64,000 nt of DNA from Perkinsus olseni (lineage: Eukaryota > Perkinsozoa > Perkinsida > Perkinsidae): contig JABANP010000031.1 in assembly GCA_013115135.1 (NCBI GenBank), forward strand, positions 62,001 through 126,000, read 5' to 3'. The translations under genes were made by a program, and so were the position numbers. Of the stretch, positions 26,000 to 41,684 are shown in pieces. The notes beneath the pieces are model-generated. The model was not told where the DNA came from and searched no databases. It was given only the letters and a program-made list of their open reading frames with translations. Positions within the stretch are counted from its first letter, which is position 1. Every line of letters begins with the position of its first letter.

Positions 26000-26500
26000 G
26001 CTTCGATCGCTTGCAGTCACTGGTTCATACATGTACATCGGAAGAGCCTCCCCGGACGCCTTACCGGACGGGCTATCGGAGAGTACCAATTCTCCTTAAG
26101 AGCAGCAGCAGTGGCGTCACCACGGTCGTTATCATCTCCAGGCGAGGCTACATTGACAGGCTTCTGCAGTGCGCAGCATCGGACATACGACAGAGCGCTT
26201 CACGAAGGCCGTCCAGTCCACGGTGATGCGAGGAGCAGCCCGTCTCGAGCAGAGCGTACGGCTGATCGACAGGACTCATCTTGATGCGCTCGAATGTCCA
26301 CAGAGCTTATTGGGTCTTGGGAAGCATCGACGCTCATCAAGACGGGAGACTCCTCCCCTTACTTGCCCTGAAGTCGGACGAAAGGCAGACGACCACTGTC
26401 GCAGTCCTTATCCTGCCGCCTTCCTCGGGCCTCTTGCCACATGCTCTTCTCCCACCCGAAGCTATCATAATCGTAGATGCAGGTCCTTCCGACCGAACGA
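26000..26500 (-). pseudogene. Decayed family B copy
   Basis: DNA homologous to the family B exons is recognisable (CIYDYDSFGWEKSMW; a shifted GGRIRTATVVVC; LDERRCFPRP; LREALCRMSDAA). A frameshift after SMWQEA, loss of the PVWxxNI block and an early stop after RSLSM indicate a pseudogene or a strongly altered copy. Confidence 0.55.
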
Positions 26501-26759
26501 ACGAGAAAGAGTCACAGCTGTGGTCAGTGGGGTTGTAGAAGCACGACGATGGAAAGCGGAGCGAAGTTTGAAGGGAGCTTGGCCGCTACGAACTTCTTCC
26601 GAGGGAGCAGACATTGGACCTGGCTTCAGACGGCCAGCGGTAGCATGACCGCTGCGGCAACAAACGATTATTGAAGCTTGGAGAAGCAGCGGGAATTGCA
26701 ACCGTAAGAATCGATCCACGAGTAACTCCAGTTCGTGTGAAGCTAGCATCAACTAAGAT

Positions 26760-28490
26760 ACGGTAATGCTACTGGACGCTGGTGATGGCAACGGCTACAC
26801 TTGAGGATCACCCGAATGGGAGAAAGTCACTGAAGCAATATACCGTCGCTGATAACAGTACAGCGTAATAGTAAAACTGCGGGATGGGGAGATGGTTGTT
26901 GCTGAACGCGCTCAGAAGCGTACTCCGACCCTCCTTAAAAACACGAGATGACAAGTGGTAGCAGTTGAGTTAACAAAGCATAATCATGGAGAACATCAGT
27001 GATTAGGTCAAGCTTTAACAGAGTTGTAACGGAAGCATAGTTTCTCCAGGAGAATATCGTAGGCATTGGAAGCCTCGACGAATGTACCTCCGAGAGCCTT
27101 CATTAGATGAGCAGCGGCTTCGGCGCACATCTTCTCGTCTTCATAGCTTTCAAGGGCGAAACTGATCTCCCCTATAGGGTCATCGAACTGCTTGTCGTCC
27201 TTGGTGACAATACTGGTGGTGGGGTTACTGAGGGAGAAGGAGTTCAGTACAGCGGATTCCCTATCGCAGGATCCGCATCACTATCCAGGAACACGCCCTG
27301 TGACTCCACGTAGGGGACAATTCCAGGTGTCCTTCGCAGTGAAGAGAACTACTGCTGAGGGAGCGGGTGAATGTCAAGCGACGCTGTTGCATGATACTCG
27401 ACATGCTCGGTTTCCACTCACGCGACGGCGACGATGACTCAACATAATCGGCGACAAGAAGCTGAGCTCACATTATGTAAAGTGGAGTGTCTTCTTCGGG
27501 AATATCTTTTGAGCCACATTGTAGCTTGAGCATTGAGATGTAGCCTCTACCCTTCTTCTCTTGAAAGGCGGAAGTAGATCTCAGAATCGAAGCTTCTGGC
27601 AGTGGCGGGGAGAACGCCACAGACATCAGACTCTGGAAGAGCGTCTATCCGCCAGCTACTCTGCGATGTACAAAATGAGGTAGCAATCATTCAGTCATCG
27701 TTCACACCTTCAACCACTTCTTGGGGAAATCAGGCTCGGAGTGGGCTTGTAAGGAGTGCAGGGCGCGGGGGGTACCCAATAACAGGGAAGTGATGGCGGC
27801 CCTCGTACGCATGCACGAGATGAAAGTCTAGCTGGAAACCTCTTGAAAAATGCATAGAAGGGAGTTCTCGGCGGTGAGCTGTTCAAGAGCAGATAAAGGC
27901 GATTGATCTGCACTAGTGGCCTTCTCATCTCTGCTAAGGGTCACAGGAAGATCTGCCTTGTTGAATGCCTTAGAAGCTCGCCTTACACGGGCTCAATCAC
28001 AGGAAAACTCGGCGATGAATTTGACGGTGATGATGAATACGGCAACGGGTGGTACGTACATAGCTCCCCACGACGTACCAACACTTCGTCGCGGGTATCA
28101 CCAACTCGAGCTTATTCTTACAGCCCCCATTGGCTTCGTCGAAGGTCTTTCAGCATTCATAATGATGACTTAGATTGGCTGGAAACATCTTCTTCGAGCG
28201 CGTCAATGACTTTCCGCGCGAGACCGGGCGGGCGACTTGACAGCAGAGCTCGCTCCAATACGTCCACTAACAGACGCGACACCTCCGATGAAGTTTGGGC
28301 GTATTGTTAGTTGAAGATGGTTCAGAACGTGCCCCCTTACGTTAGTGAGACCGTCTTCCCAAGAATGCGCTGATACCGGGCGTGCGCGCTTTATTCCTAG
28401 CGGAGCGAAACGACTCAGGAATTCGACGATTGTCCTTCTTTTTTAGCACGCGTACGGCAGTGAAGGCCTGGTAGTTTAACGTGTAGGAAA
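26760..28490. other. Region without a supported gene
   Basis: Several open frames exist on both strands, but none shows family resemblance or clear exon chaining. Plus-strand coding is possible in 27100-28310. Confidence 0.3.
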
Positions 28491-29467
28491 ATGGCCGATC
28501 AACGTACTGTTGGGGATATGCTAGCTGACACGCTGATAACAGCGATGAAGGAGAAAGGAGGAGCAGTTGGACAAAGAGATTGAGAAGTATCTTAGGTTGA
28601 TCCGCGCAAGATCCGAAATAGGTCAATTTGTGACATCACTCGTGCAATCGTCCAATCCGGACATATTGATCGAGCATTGTTTCCTCCGAGTGTTTATCCA
28701 ATCACGCTTCAGGTTGGACAATTTGAAAGAAGATGACATTGAAGAGATCAGACGAAAGAGGTTGGAGGAGATGAAGGAAGACTATAAGGCCAGTCTGGTG
28801 GGTGATGATGAACAGTCGTCGCTGGACGAGTGTTAAGTAATGCCTCAGGAGCTCCGTTCGAAGGGACATGGTGAATACACGGAGTTGCATTCCGAGAGGG
28901 AGTTCTTTGAAGCGAGTATCTTTAGGTCGTTTTGGTGCCACATGAGTGTTGTTAGGCTGCCAAAGATTCCAGGCTCATGGTTTGTCACTTTTATAGACCG
29001 ACCACGTGGCGATGTCAGATTGTAGATAAGTAGGTCCCCGGATCGATCCCCGGTCAAGTCATTTTTGTTGTTCCCTTAGACACTTGACCGTTCTAGCAGA
29101 GAAGTACATTGGAACCAGGTTTGTCAAGATCAACGCTGAGAAGGTGAGGGCTTCGCAATACCATCTACTCCACATCTCCGTTTCTTAGTCCCCGTTTTTA
29201 TGTGACCGATTCAGAATTATGATGCTGCCTACGATGATGCTGGTGAAGGATGGTAAGGGCGGGGTCCTTCGCTGTCGGCTTGAGGGCACTACAGGCCCCT
29301 TCCTCTCACGGCAGTCTCTATGGCTGCTCCCATCAGCGTGATAAGGTCGATTTTTGGTAGGTAAGACGGAGCATTCTATCATCGGCTTCGATGAGTTTGG
29401 CGGTGGAGACGACTTCGACACCGATGCCATTGAGGAGGTGATGGTGACACTGGTCTTGCTAGGCTGA
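28491..29467 (+). CDS. TXNDC9 / phosducin-like 3 protein
   Basis: TXNDC9 (PhLP3) is a thioredoxin-fold cofactor of the CCT chaperonin acting in actin/tubulin folding. Spliced exons give LDNLKEDDIEEIRRKRLEEM, then SKGHGEYTELHSEREFFEAS, VCHFYRPTTWRCQIVDKHL, YIGTRFVKINAEK, SPFLCDRFRIMMLPTMMLVK with DGK, and IIGFDEFGGGDDFDTDAIEE. It stops at 29465-29467. This matches the family block by block, including its lack of a CXXC. Five introns rejoin in phase; one (29030-29079) carries a tRNA T-arm. The N-terminal 25 codons read one base out of frame with the helix, so the first exon junction is unresolved. An insertion of about 8 residues (GKTEHSI) precedes IGFDE. Confidence 0.9.
29030..29079 (+). repeat. 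Introner-like intron, tRNA T-arm family (sense)
   Basis: This 50-nt intron starts GTAGGTCCCCGGATCGATCC then CCGG and ends CCCTTAG. It joins QIVDK to HLTVLAEK in phase 2. Confidence 0.9.
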
Positions 29468-30609
29468 CAGTTATTGATCTCCGCAGGTGCTTGCCACTTG
29501 GCAGATCGTCAAACGTCGGAATTAATTAGATGTAACCCCAAAGGGCGAGTATCTGTATGAACGCATTTCGGACGAAAGTGTTTTGTTGTCTAAGCGACAC
29601 CGCGTCCCATCTTCAGTATCTTTCATGTCATTGCCTCTTCGTTATCTGCTACGGTTAAGGTCAGCAAACCAGGTGGGTATGATCAGAAGCATCAGTACCA
29701 AGCCGGAAGCTCGGACGAAGCAAGTCGAGTAAGATCTCTGCCTCTGCGGTATGCTTCTTGTCCGTTCTTGCTCATGATGATTCTGATGATCATGGTTGCT
29801 TTCAGGTGGACCCAACGAGTGGCCTTGCCGTTGGCGGATGTCGTCAATGGGGACGCTGCTGGGGTGACCGGACACTTGGAGGTGTCAGAAGAGGGCATGT
29901 CTCCCAAACGACCGACTCGGAAGCAGGAGATGAGGTCGTAGTATGTGAATTGCCGTATTTGATTTGGGTAGTTTCAGGGCGCGTGAGAAACAGCGCAAGG
30001 CGTGGATGGGGAAGGAGATGACAGCGTTGATGGATGATGGTTGGGATTACGAAGGGAAGTAGTGCATCGCCACCACAGGGACGCTCGGCTTGAGCGGTGC
30101 TCTCAGATGGCGAGGGGAGCATCTGCCTGAGGATCCCAACGTACTGTATGATGTGCTGCCGAAGGCTCATCTTCGTAAAGCGGTGGTCATAGACAAGGCC
30201 TCCGGCGTCAAGAGGTGAGATTCTACGTTAACGTATTATTATAGTATGAATCAGCCTCGCGCGACCTTCCCGTTGTCGAGCTCGAGTGTAGGGCTTGCTT
30301 CGAGGAACTGTTCTCTCGAACTCACGTCAATGCTCCACGTCCTCAAGTTTCAGGTGGATTCCAATAGCCAACCTCCCCCCGGGTGGCCTCGTCGAAGTAG
30401 CTTCCTCGTCTACTGTGAAGTATCAGTCGGACAGAGGCTTCTGGGACGCCATCTGTCGACGGGCTGAGTATATCAGTCATTCCTTCACTGTAAAGCAGAT
30501 TCGTAGCTTACTAGGTAAGCGGGGCAGCAGTTGCACGCATGCGCATTTGAGTGCGCACAGGAGCTTTGGCCAGGGCGGAGTGTAGAGCTCATCCGGGGCT
30601 ACTGAGGAA
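29468..30609. other. Region without a resolved gene
   Basis: A plus-strand frame at 29770-29950 (MIMVAFRWTQRVALPLADVV) and several short frames exist, but exon structure could not be fixed. Confidence 0.3.
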
Positions 30610-33840
<3,231 letters not shown>

Positions 33841-34914
33841 TGAGATGAGACGATGCGACGATGCGACACCGTGATGACGTAGATTGGTGATGGTTGTTGT
33901 TCGCGTTGGGTATTTTTACAACCGAGGTACTAGTCTCCAATACCTTGTGGACTGTGTTGTGTTCCCATGAGGTCTTCATGCCTGAGTCCCCCATACCATA
34001 ACTTCACCATTTCAGCGGCTAGAGGTTGCCGGTGGTAATGAAACTCGAAGCGTATTTATGGTATCAAAAAACAAAGTCGCTTTGAAGGACATGAGTACGG
34101 CTTTTGATGGCACGTACATTTACGAGTATTATAAACAATGTCTGGGATCATTCAGCTCCGAGAGTAGTCTGCGTCTGCCGACCGAATCTCCGGGAGAAAT
34201 CAGCGTATTCAACCTGATGAGGAATCTTGAGGTCAACCATGCAAGATGCAAAAGAGGTCAACTGCTCGAACCTGTCCCTCGTTTGTTGCCCGCTCCGTTA
34301 TCTTCTGGTACATCATGCACTTCTCGAATGCTGCACGAGTCAGGAAACACTTATCCTCCACTGAAGGAGTCACCATCACCCTCAACAACCCGCGTATCAT
34401 CTTACTTTGTGAAGAGCCTCTGCCAAGGAACATGTAGTCCTTCCCTGTTCTCACCGATTGCGCCAAAGATAATTGGCGACACATTGACCGTGAAGCTGAC
34501 GAAGAATTCGCTTCCGTGAAGAAAGGGTTGAGCTTCTCACATTGAGCTCCATCTCGCACGGTTGAGGTAGTTCTGTGGACATAGTCCTACGGAAGGTGCT
34601 CCTGTCATCTGGCCTCTCCTCATGCATCTAACAGAAGCATCAGGCAGTACTGCAGTCCGTACAGCAACAACCTACTTCGCGAAGTGCTCTCTGGACCCGG
34701 AGCACTTATCGTAGTTGGGGTCGCCAGTTCCGGGCAGGTACCTGATGATGCACTCAAAGCTCATCAGCTTAGAAGGGGTCAGCATGGTTATTACGGAGTG
34801 TGGTCGGTTCTCGCCTCTCTCAAAAAGGCTTTCACACAGTCAGTGTGAGCAGAGAGTTCCTTATTACAGGTAGGAGTAAACGAGGATGCTTCCATCACTA
34901 CACGACGCCGATAA
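33841..34914. other. Region with a possible minus-strand secreted exon
   Basis: A minus-strand frame at 34233-34559 (GKDYMFLGRG..., VEDKCFLTRAAFEKC) vaguely recalls family B blocks, but the similarity is too weak to assign. No other gene is resolved. Confidence 0.3.
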
Positions 34915-35655
34915 CTACACCATTTCCCGAGCAAATAAAATGTTTTTTCGTTCGGTTTAAACCATTTTGATAGCAATTTAGCGAGTGTCATTGGAATTAA
35001 AAAATTGTCAAACCAAATTCGTTTTGTCACCCAAATTAATATTATGAGCAAATACGATTTAACCCGTGTCATTCTATTTAAATCGATTTTGATCCAATTT
35101 CGCTATCTGAATCATTCTGCTAGTACGATCCTTTCCTGCAACTCGAGCACATACTCTAAGCTCATGAAACACGGTAGAACACTAATGCTCGTGAATCACG
35201 AGTCGTGATTCTTGCCAACGGTAACCACACTTCAATGATTCGATCCGGTGGAAGTTCCTCTGAGAACGCTGCCACGTGTGACATCATGTCACTGGCGTGA
35301 TGTCACGGCTACTACTGTATATGAAATATCTACCATGTTGCGTGTTACCCTCAGCTAATGCTGTGCCTTAGAAGTCCGACGCCATTGACGTTGATCATAT
35401 TGTGATAGGAGCTACGGGATGAAAATTTCACGATGAGGCATGCAATGAACAATGGGGATGCGCGCGACTAATTCGGCGACTACTGTAGAGCATTCTAAAT
35501 TGCATGGAAAGTGAGATTTAATTTGCGCGACATGAGGTTTTTAAAATTGCTAAAGTGTTTAAAGTGGATGAAAACTTTTTCAAAACAAACTTCGGTTTTT
35601 CAGGCCCTTTTAAATCAAACGAAAAAACATTTTATTTGCTCGGGAAAAGGTGTAG
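34915..35655. mobile_element. AT-rich element with terminal inverted repeats
   Basis: The left end (34915-34964, CTACACCATTTCCCGAGCAA and onward) and the complement of the right end (about 35604-35655) match at roughly 45 of 50 positions. The shared core is GAGCAAATAAAATGTTTTTT then CGTT. The interior is AT-rich, contains a further imperfect copy of the end near 35045, and encodes no transposase. It resembles a non-autonomous DNA transposon of about 740 bp. Confidence 0.6.
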
Positions 35656-35799
35656 AACGAAGTGAGCTGATTACCGTTGAGAAAAGACAAGACGGCACAA
35701 GTGCGCAAGATTTCCATCTCGAATGCTGTTTCGGCCCAAGTTCCTCGCGCTTCAATCTCTATATTCACTCAGTACAAAGCACAGTAGTAGTGCCTCCAC

Positions 35800-36611
35800 G
35801 AGTGTATCCCTTGCTCCTCGTTTCACTCTTCCTTAACACCACAGAGGGCCTCTCCTACCGCGCCTCTCCTCCTCCCACCAAGCGCCCCCGTGCCACTGAT
35901 GGGGCAGCAGCCTATGAGAGAATGCTTGACAAGGCGATATTGTCTTGCGATGAGAATCGTCGTCGGAAACGACGTGAACGGTATGGTGGCCAAAAACTTG
36001 ACGAACTGGGTTAAGGTGTGATGTAACTTTTTTCCGGAGTGTAATTTTCTGATTTTCAGGAGAACACTCGGATTGACTACTCGAATGGGACGACTCCTGT
36101 CGGTGGCGGCGTCGGGCTATGCCTCAACTTCGATCATCTTTGACCGCCATGAAGGGCCTCGAACTTTGCGGCTGTTGTCTTTGCCGTGCTTCGACGGCAC
36201 CCTTTACAGAGGGTAATGATGAGACGATGCAGCAGTGAAAGCATCGCGTCTTTTAGAAGTCTTTGTGTCTAGGGACTTCGAGGGAGCCATTCACGCAAGG
36301 AAGAGGGCAAGGAGTGGTACATAGCTCAGGATTCAGTAGAGAAACTTGGCATTCTTATGCCGCCCCTCGACAAGGCCAGGTGTCGCTCTGCCACGATTAC
36401 TCTTCTCGAAGAGTTGGGAGTGGTTACCGTTAAGGCAGACACATTCCCTTTCGATCTTCTTCAAAGGGGACTGTGTGACATTTTTACTTCGAAGAGCAGC
36501 TCTGTCGAGCACAAGAGGGACATACCCTCCTCAGTCGGTTCTCCTGCCGTGGGTAATCTGCACGAACGAAGAAGAGGAAGCCGTATACGGCCTCTTTTTG
36601 ATATACCGTAA
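35800..36611 (+). CDS. Secreted-protein tandem family, copy 1
   Basis: A leader-like segment (VYPLLLVSLFLNTTEGLSY) is followed by blocks shared with copies 2-4. These are a DYSNGTTPVGGG exon, LPCFDGTLYRG, then a last exon with RDFEGAIHARKRAREWYIAQ, LGILMPPLDKARCRSATI and FDLLQRGLCDIF. It stops at 36609-36611. Introns were inferred by comparison with copy 4. The start is uncertain because no Met lies immediately before the leader in frame. Confidence 0.55.
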
Positions 36612-36899
36612 CCCAACCCTGACTGAGCATGTTGTAGCTCATGCCTGATGGCCATCTGCTTGTTGTTGCCTTTTGAGATGTCGCTGTCCGCTCTTCCCCT
36701 CGGTGGGCGCGTCTCGTTACTTCGTCAATCAGCAGTCCCCTACCGTCAACGGCAGTACTCTTGCTTTACCGCTCGTGGAGGGAACCTCGGCGTCGTAGTT
36801 GATCATCACCGTCACCCACAGTATTCATGCTACTCTCGTATACCCCTCTTGCCGCACTTCTGGCCTACTGTACTGAAGGGCTGTCCGCCGTTGCTGGCG

Positions 36900-37745
36900 G
36901 CAACGGACCTCTCACTTCCCAGGTAAGCTTCATTCAGGTTTACCTTGCAGTATTCGCTGTAGGACGCCAACTGGGAGGAGCGCGATGAGGTGTTGGAGGA
37001 GGCGCTGTCCTCTTTTGAAGGCGTTCGCCTGGGGCAAGTGGCTCTCTACGGTGGCAAGGAGTTCAAGACTTGGGTTAAGGTGAGTTGTCAAGTTATATAC
37101 TTCTCTCACTTTTCCCTTCTTGTCATACATTCTGAGCCGGGCATTCGTGACGAAGTGGCGAGATCGCTCAGGGGAGGAATTTAGTTTAAGGGTTCCGCGT
37201 TGCTGAAGCTCGTACCGAAATAATAATAGCAGTGCAATGCATCGCATCAAGATCATCATCAATACTCAATCCTAATTTCAGGAGGGCACTCGAATATCCT
37301 ACGTTGAAGAAGGACCACCGGGAGGGGCGTGCAAGGTGTCCGGGAAGACCGCCTCTTCGGCTACAATATCCTTCCACCGCCCCGAGGATACCAAAGTTTT
37401 GGTTACATCAACCTTGCCGTGCTCTGATGGCACCGTTTATAAGGGGTAAGGCTGATGGCGAGTCTGTTCACAGCATCAATGGGAGCGTCACCTTCCTGTG
37501 TCAGCGACCTGGATGGTGAAATTCAAGCAGAAAACGGGAAGACCGGGAAGAAGTGGCATCTGGCTCGGGACCCACTGAAGAAGTTGGACATCCTGATGCC
37601 CTCCATGAATACGGAAAGGTGCGGTAGTGCTACCATGTTCATCCTCAACGAGTTGGGCGTGACGAAGCAGTCTGAGAGTGCCCCTTTCAAGCTGCTGCAT
37701 GAAGGACTCTGTGACCTATTCCACCGTGCCAGTGAGGCTAGCTGA
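36900..37745 (+). CDS. Secreted-protein tandem family, copy 2
   Basis: Exons encode ERDEVLEEALSSFEGVRLGQ then VALYGGKEFKTWVK, then EGTRISYVEEGPPGGACKV, FHRPEDTKVLVTSTLPCSDG TVYKG, and a last exon with SDLDGEIQAENGKTGKKWHL, LDILMPSMNTERCGSA and FKLLHEGLCDLFHRA. It stops at 37743-37745, earlier than copy 4. The signal exon (probably about 36660-36830) was not resolved. Confidence 0.6.
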
Positions 37746-37868
37746 TCTCCTGCTACGCTCGAGTAAAAGGCACGGCAGAGCACCCCCACCATCAGCCCGT
37801 TGAGTGCCTCCTAGTCCTCGTTTTTTGCGCTGTCGTCTTTTACCATCGTCAACAACAATCCTCATCAG

Positions 37869-39267
37869 ATGTTCATTAATCGCCATGCTGTTATGTTATG
37901 TCAACCCTCGGTGTTACTTCGTCAATTAACTACTTATCCTATCCGGGATGTCAGTGTGAAAAAGTTCCTTCATGCAGCTTCCGTATCCGCTCACCGTCGC
38001 AGTACTGGTAGCTCGCCTCACACCAGGGCTGTCCAGCGCTCGTGGGGATGGTCAACTGTCCAGTTTCAAGGTAGAAGTTATATCTGCGCCGATTGCCCTC
38101 TAGGAATTGGTCAGAGTACTGCCACCATTTCAAGCTCGCCCAATGACGATGGATGGTCTCCGTGTGTGGCGACTCCAAAGGAAAAAACCGTTGGTGGAGA
38201 AGGCGAGCACATCAGGCTCCTCTTCGACGGGAAGAGGTTTTAGAGTGGATCATCTTCGCTGCCCGGGTTTCCGCTACGAATTGTAATGCTTCAACCGTCG
38301 CTGCCGCCGGAGGGACACCTCAGCGCTCGTGCCTTGTTTCGTGCAGGGACAGCGAGGAGGGTGTCTTCTACTACCGGAGAGGCTACAAAACGGAGGGACA
38401 TATTCAGTCATGTGGAAGTAGGGGGGCGGAGACGTGCGAGGATGCGGTTGTGTCCTTGGAAGCCCATCTCCGTGACATGTTCGAAGTTGAGCTCCCGCCG
38501 TCTTATCAAACCCTTCAATACCAATTATGCGTCCAGTTCGCTGGAGAGAAGCTCTCCACTTGGATCACGGTAAGTTGCCTTTGGCGGTTCTGGCCTGTTA
38601 CAATCGCAAGCATCTTCTTTCAGGACCGGACTGATGTCTTCCACTCGCGAGAGGGTACACCAATAGGGGGCTGCGTTGCGAATGCGGTAGGGGGTATATC
38701 ACCCCCGATCATCTTTTATCGTCACGGGGACACTGCCTTTCTGAAAACACAACACAATGTCCCGATGGTACCACGTATGAGGGGTAATAATGAGGTCATC
38801 CAGTGGTGACATCACCGCCAGTCTTCTCAGACACTTTAGTGGGGCGATACGCGCAAAGAACAAAAAGATGGGACAGCGGTGGAACTAGACACAGGACCAG
38901 CTGGCAGAGTTGGAGATCTACTCGCCTCCTCTCGAACCAGTAGCATGCTATGTCGCAACCACGTTCATCTTCAACGGGCTGGGCTGATGATGATACTCCC
39001 CCTTTCGAACTCTTACAGAAGGAGATGTGCGACTTGTTCCACCGTGAGAGCCGTTCGGTCGAGAAGACGCACATCCCCACTGTTGCTACTCCCGATACGC
39101 GTAATCTGCACACCCGTCGTACAGGAGGGACTATCCTTCCAGTGAAGAAGCCTGATGATGCTGTGGACTACAGGGGCGGCTTTAGAATCAATCCGAAGAT
39201 AACGCCACAAAGGATTCAAAACGTGATGATCGGAGAAAGGAAGGTACTGACAGGAAGGAGAGGTTGA
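37869..39267 (+). pseudogene. Secreted-protein tandem family, copy 3 (pseudogene)
   Basis: Homologous exons are present (CEDAVVSLEAHLRDMFEVEL, SYQTLQYQLCVQFAGEKLST). The exon equivalent to LPCTDGTVYKG is frameshifted. The last exon has an in-frame TAG where copy 4 has WDMAQDPL, and a TGA after FIFNGLG caused by an 18-base deletion. Its last 190 bases (38991-39183) are nevertheless about 94% identical to copy 4. Confidence 0.7.
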
Positions 39268-40058
39268 AGGGCTAAGGGGAGACACGGCAAGGAAAGAAGA
39301 GCGTTGCCGAGGGGCCACGGACCAGAGTCAAGTCTAGCTAAGCTCGAATGGTTGTCTTCTATGTCGTCGTCGTTGTTGCTGTTTTCATCCCCTCTAATGT
39401 AAATTCATCTACGAGCTGTTATATCATGTCTATTGTCATTACTCGGCTTGCTTCATCAATGGTTGGGATTGGTTCCCTTGCTATGGGTTCCTTCTGGTCC
39501 CGTTATCCAGTATCGACCTAGCCGTGGCGTCCATGAGAGAAGTTCCGTGCGAGAAGCGGAATGTCTCCGTGAGAAAGCTCTTCTCTGCTTTATGATCGCG
39601 ATTCTGTCGCGGGCGAAATTGGCCGCGCAGAGTTTCAGAAGACAACAGCGCGATAGGGCAAAAGTGTATGAATTTTCGATAACCTAAGTGATAATGCCAG
39701 TGTAGTTAAGCAAGTGGCCAACTATGAAAACTCAGCGTAAGAACAACACTGATGAGGCTGTCCACTGACGTAGACTAGTGCAGTTGAAGATAGGACCTCA
39801 GGGTTCCGCAAACCTTATACCCCTTGAGTTCCTCATCGGTGATAGCAAGCTAAACCCGCAGATGGAGAGTGTAGTAGGGGCAATGTGGGTCGACCTAGTT
39901 ACACCTTGACTGGGGAGACGGGCAAGCATCAGCCTCTGTGTAGGTGTGGCGAGGTTAATATCAAGTATTCTGATGAATACCCATATCCCACATCAGTACC
40001 TCTAGAATAGCACGAGTACCGCTCTCCTACCACATTTCGACCGCATCAGTTGCTGCTC

Positions 40059-41684
40059 ATGTTACCTCTGTATCCACTCCTTCTGCTACTGCTGGTCAGC
40101 CGTTCTGAAGGCTTGTCCAGCGTGGATGAAGACCGACAGTCGAGTTTCAGGGTGAGCTACAGTTCCGCTGCTACTGACGAGAACCAACTGGGGACTGTCA
40201 GGATACGAGTGACATCACGACTTTGGTGAATACATACGGCACGATGACTTGCGTCGTGACTCCGAAGGGAGCTACTCTTGACGATCATGAGAAAATAGTC
40301 CTCCGCTTCAATGAGTATCAGAAAAGTCTAAAGACTGAGTCCCTGCAGTGCTACGGCAAGATTCGTTATGAACTGTAACAGTCTCGCCACGCCGAGTGAA
40401 TTCGCGGACGCTTTCTGTGTTCAGTCAGGAGAAGGAAGATTTCAGGCGAATCATGCCAGATGGAAGCAAATACAGTATTACTGATTTCCTCGACGATTTT
40501 CAGGCAGTGAATGCGGAGAGCTGTGAGGACGCAGTGAAGCAGCTGGCTACTTATTTCCGTCGAGCATTCACCTATGATACTCTATCGTCGTACCAGACCC
40601 TGCAATACCATTTATGTGTTCGTTACGGTGGCAGGGAGCTGAAAGCATGGGTGAAGGTGAGTCCGGTCCTCCCTCCTCCGGTGAGCTTTCCAGTCTCCGG
40701 TGGATTATCCTCAGAGAGAAGGTCGCATGAGCTTTTCGAGTGACAATACACCAACGCCGGGCTGTCTCCTCTACAAGCCAGGCTACATGGCCAATCCGAT
40801 CACTTTCCACCGTCATCACGAAACTCGGACTCTGAGAATCCTATCGTTGCCCTGCACAGACGGGACAGTCTATAAAGGGTAGTATCAACGCCGCTAACTG
40901 AATGTGAAGCGTCCTTGTGTGTAGGGATCTTGATGGAGTTGTCCATGCAAGAAACAGGAGCGAAGGGAAGGAGTGGGACATGGCTCAGGACCCGCTGGCG
41001 GAGTTAAGCGTCCTCATGCCGCCCCTCACTGACGACAGATGCCGTATTGCGGCCTCCTTCATCTTCAACGGCCTTGGCGTGATGGAAAAGTCTAATGATG
41101 ATACTCCCCCTTTCGACCTCTTGCAGAAGGAGATGTGCGACTTGTTCCACCGTGACAGCCGCTCCGTCGAGAAGACGGACATCCCCAATGTTGCTACTCC
41201 CGATACGCGTAATCTGCACAACCTTCGTACAGGAGGGACTATCCTTCCAGTGAAGAAGCCTGATGATGCTGTGGACTACAGGGGCGGCTATAAAGTAAGA
41301 GTGAAGGCGTCGATACATAAGGGAGAGGAAAAGAGCACTGATGCGCCGGAAGCGACGAAGGAAGTCGATGAGGAGAAGGCGAGGATCACTCAGGCGGAGG
41401 CAGCAACCTCGAGACGCGAAGATGAACCAACGAGGGGCCCGGAGGCATCGGACCGCCGCGGTGAGGATGTGGTGGACGCTCCCGGCCCATCAGAGGAGTC
41501 AGAGCATGTGCTTGACGCCACAGCTCAATCGAAGACGTCGGAAGGTAGTGTGGTGGAGGGCACTGGTCAAACTTCGAAGACGTCGAGACAGTCCAAGAGA
41601 TGGAAGAGCATTCGACGCATTTTCAAAGTCCTCAAGCCTGGAAAGAAGTCCTCCTATTCGGTCACGGCCACTTCTTCTCAATAG
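40059..41684 (+). CDS. Secreted-protein tandem family, copy 4
   Basis: The Met at 40059 begins a clear signal peptide (MLPLYPLLLLLLVSRSEG). Later exons encode VNTYGTMTCVVTPKGATLDD, NAESCEDAVKQLATYFRRAF then YQTLQYHLCVRYGGRELKAW, TFHRHHETRTLRILSLPCTD then GTVYKG, and the long final exon (RDLDGVVHARNRSEGKEWDM...). The final exon continues past the family core into a charged Glu/Arg-rich tail of about 130 residues, absent from copies 1 and 2. It stops at 41682-41684. Spacing and order match copies 1-3. No known domain; a lineage-specific secreted family is inferred. Confidence 0.65.
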
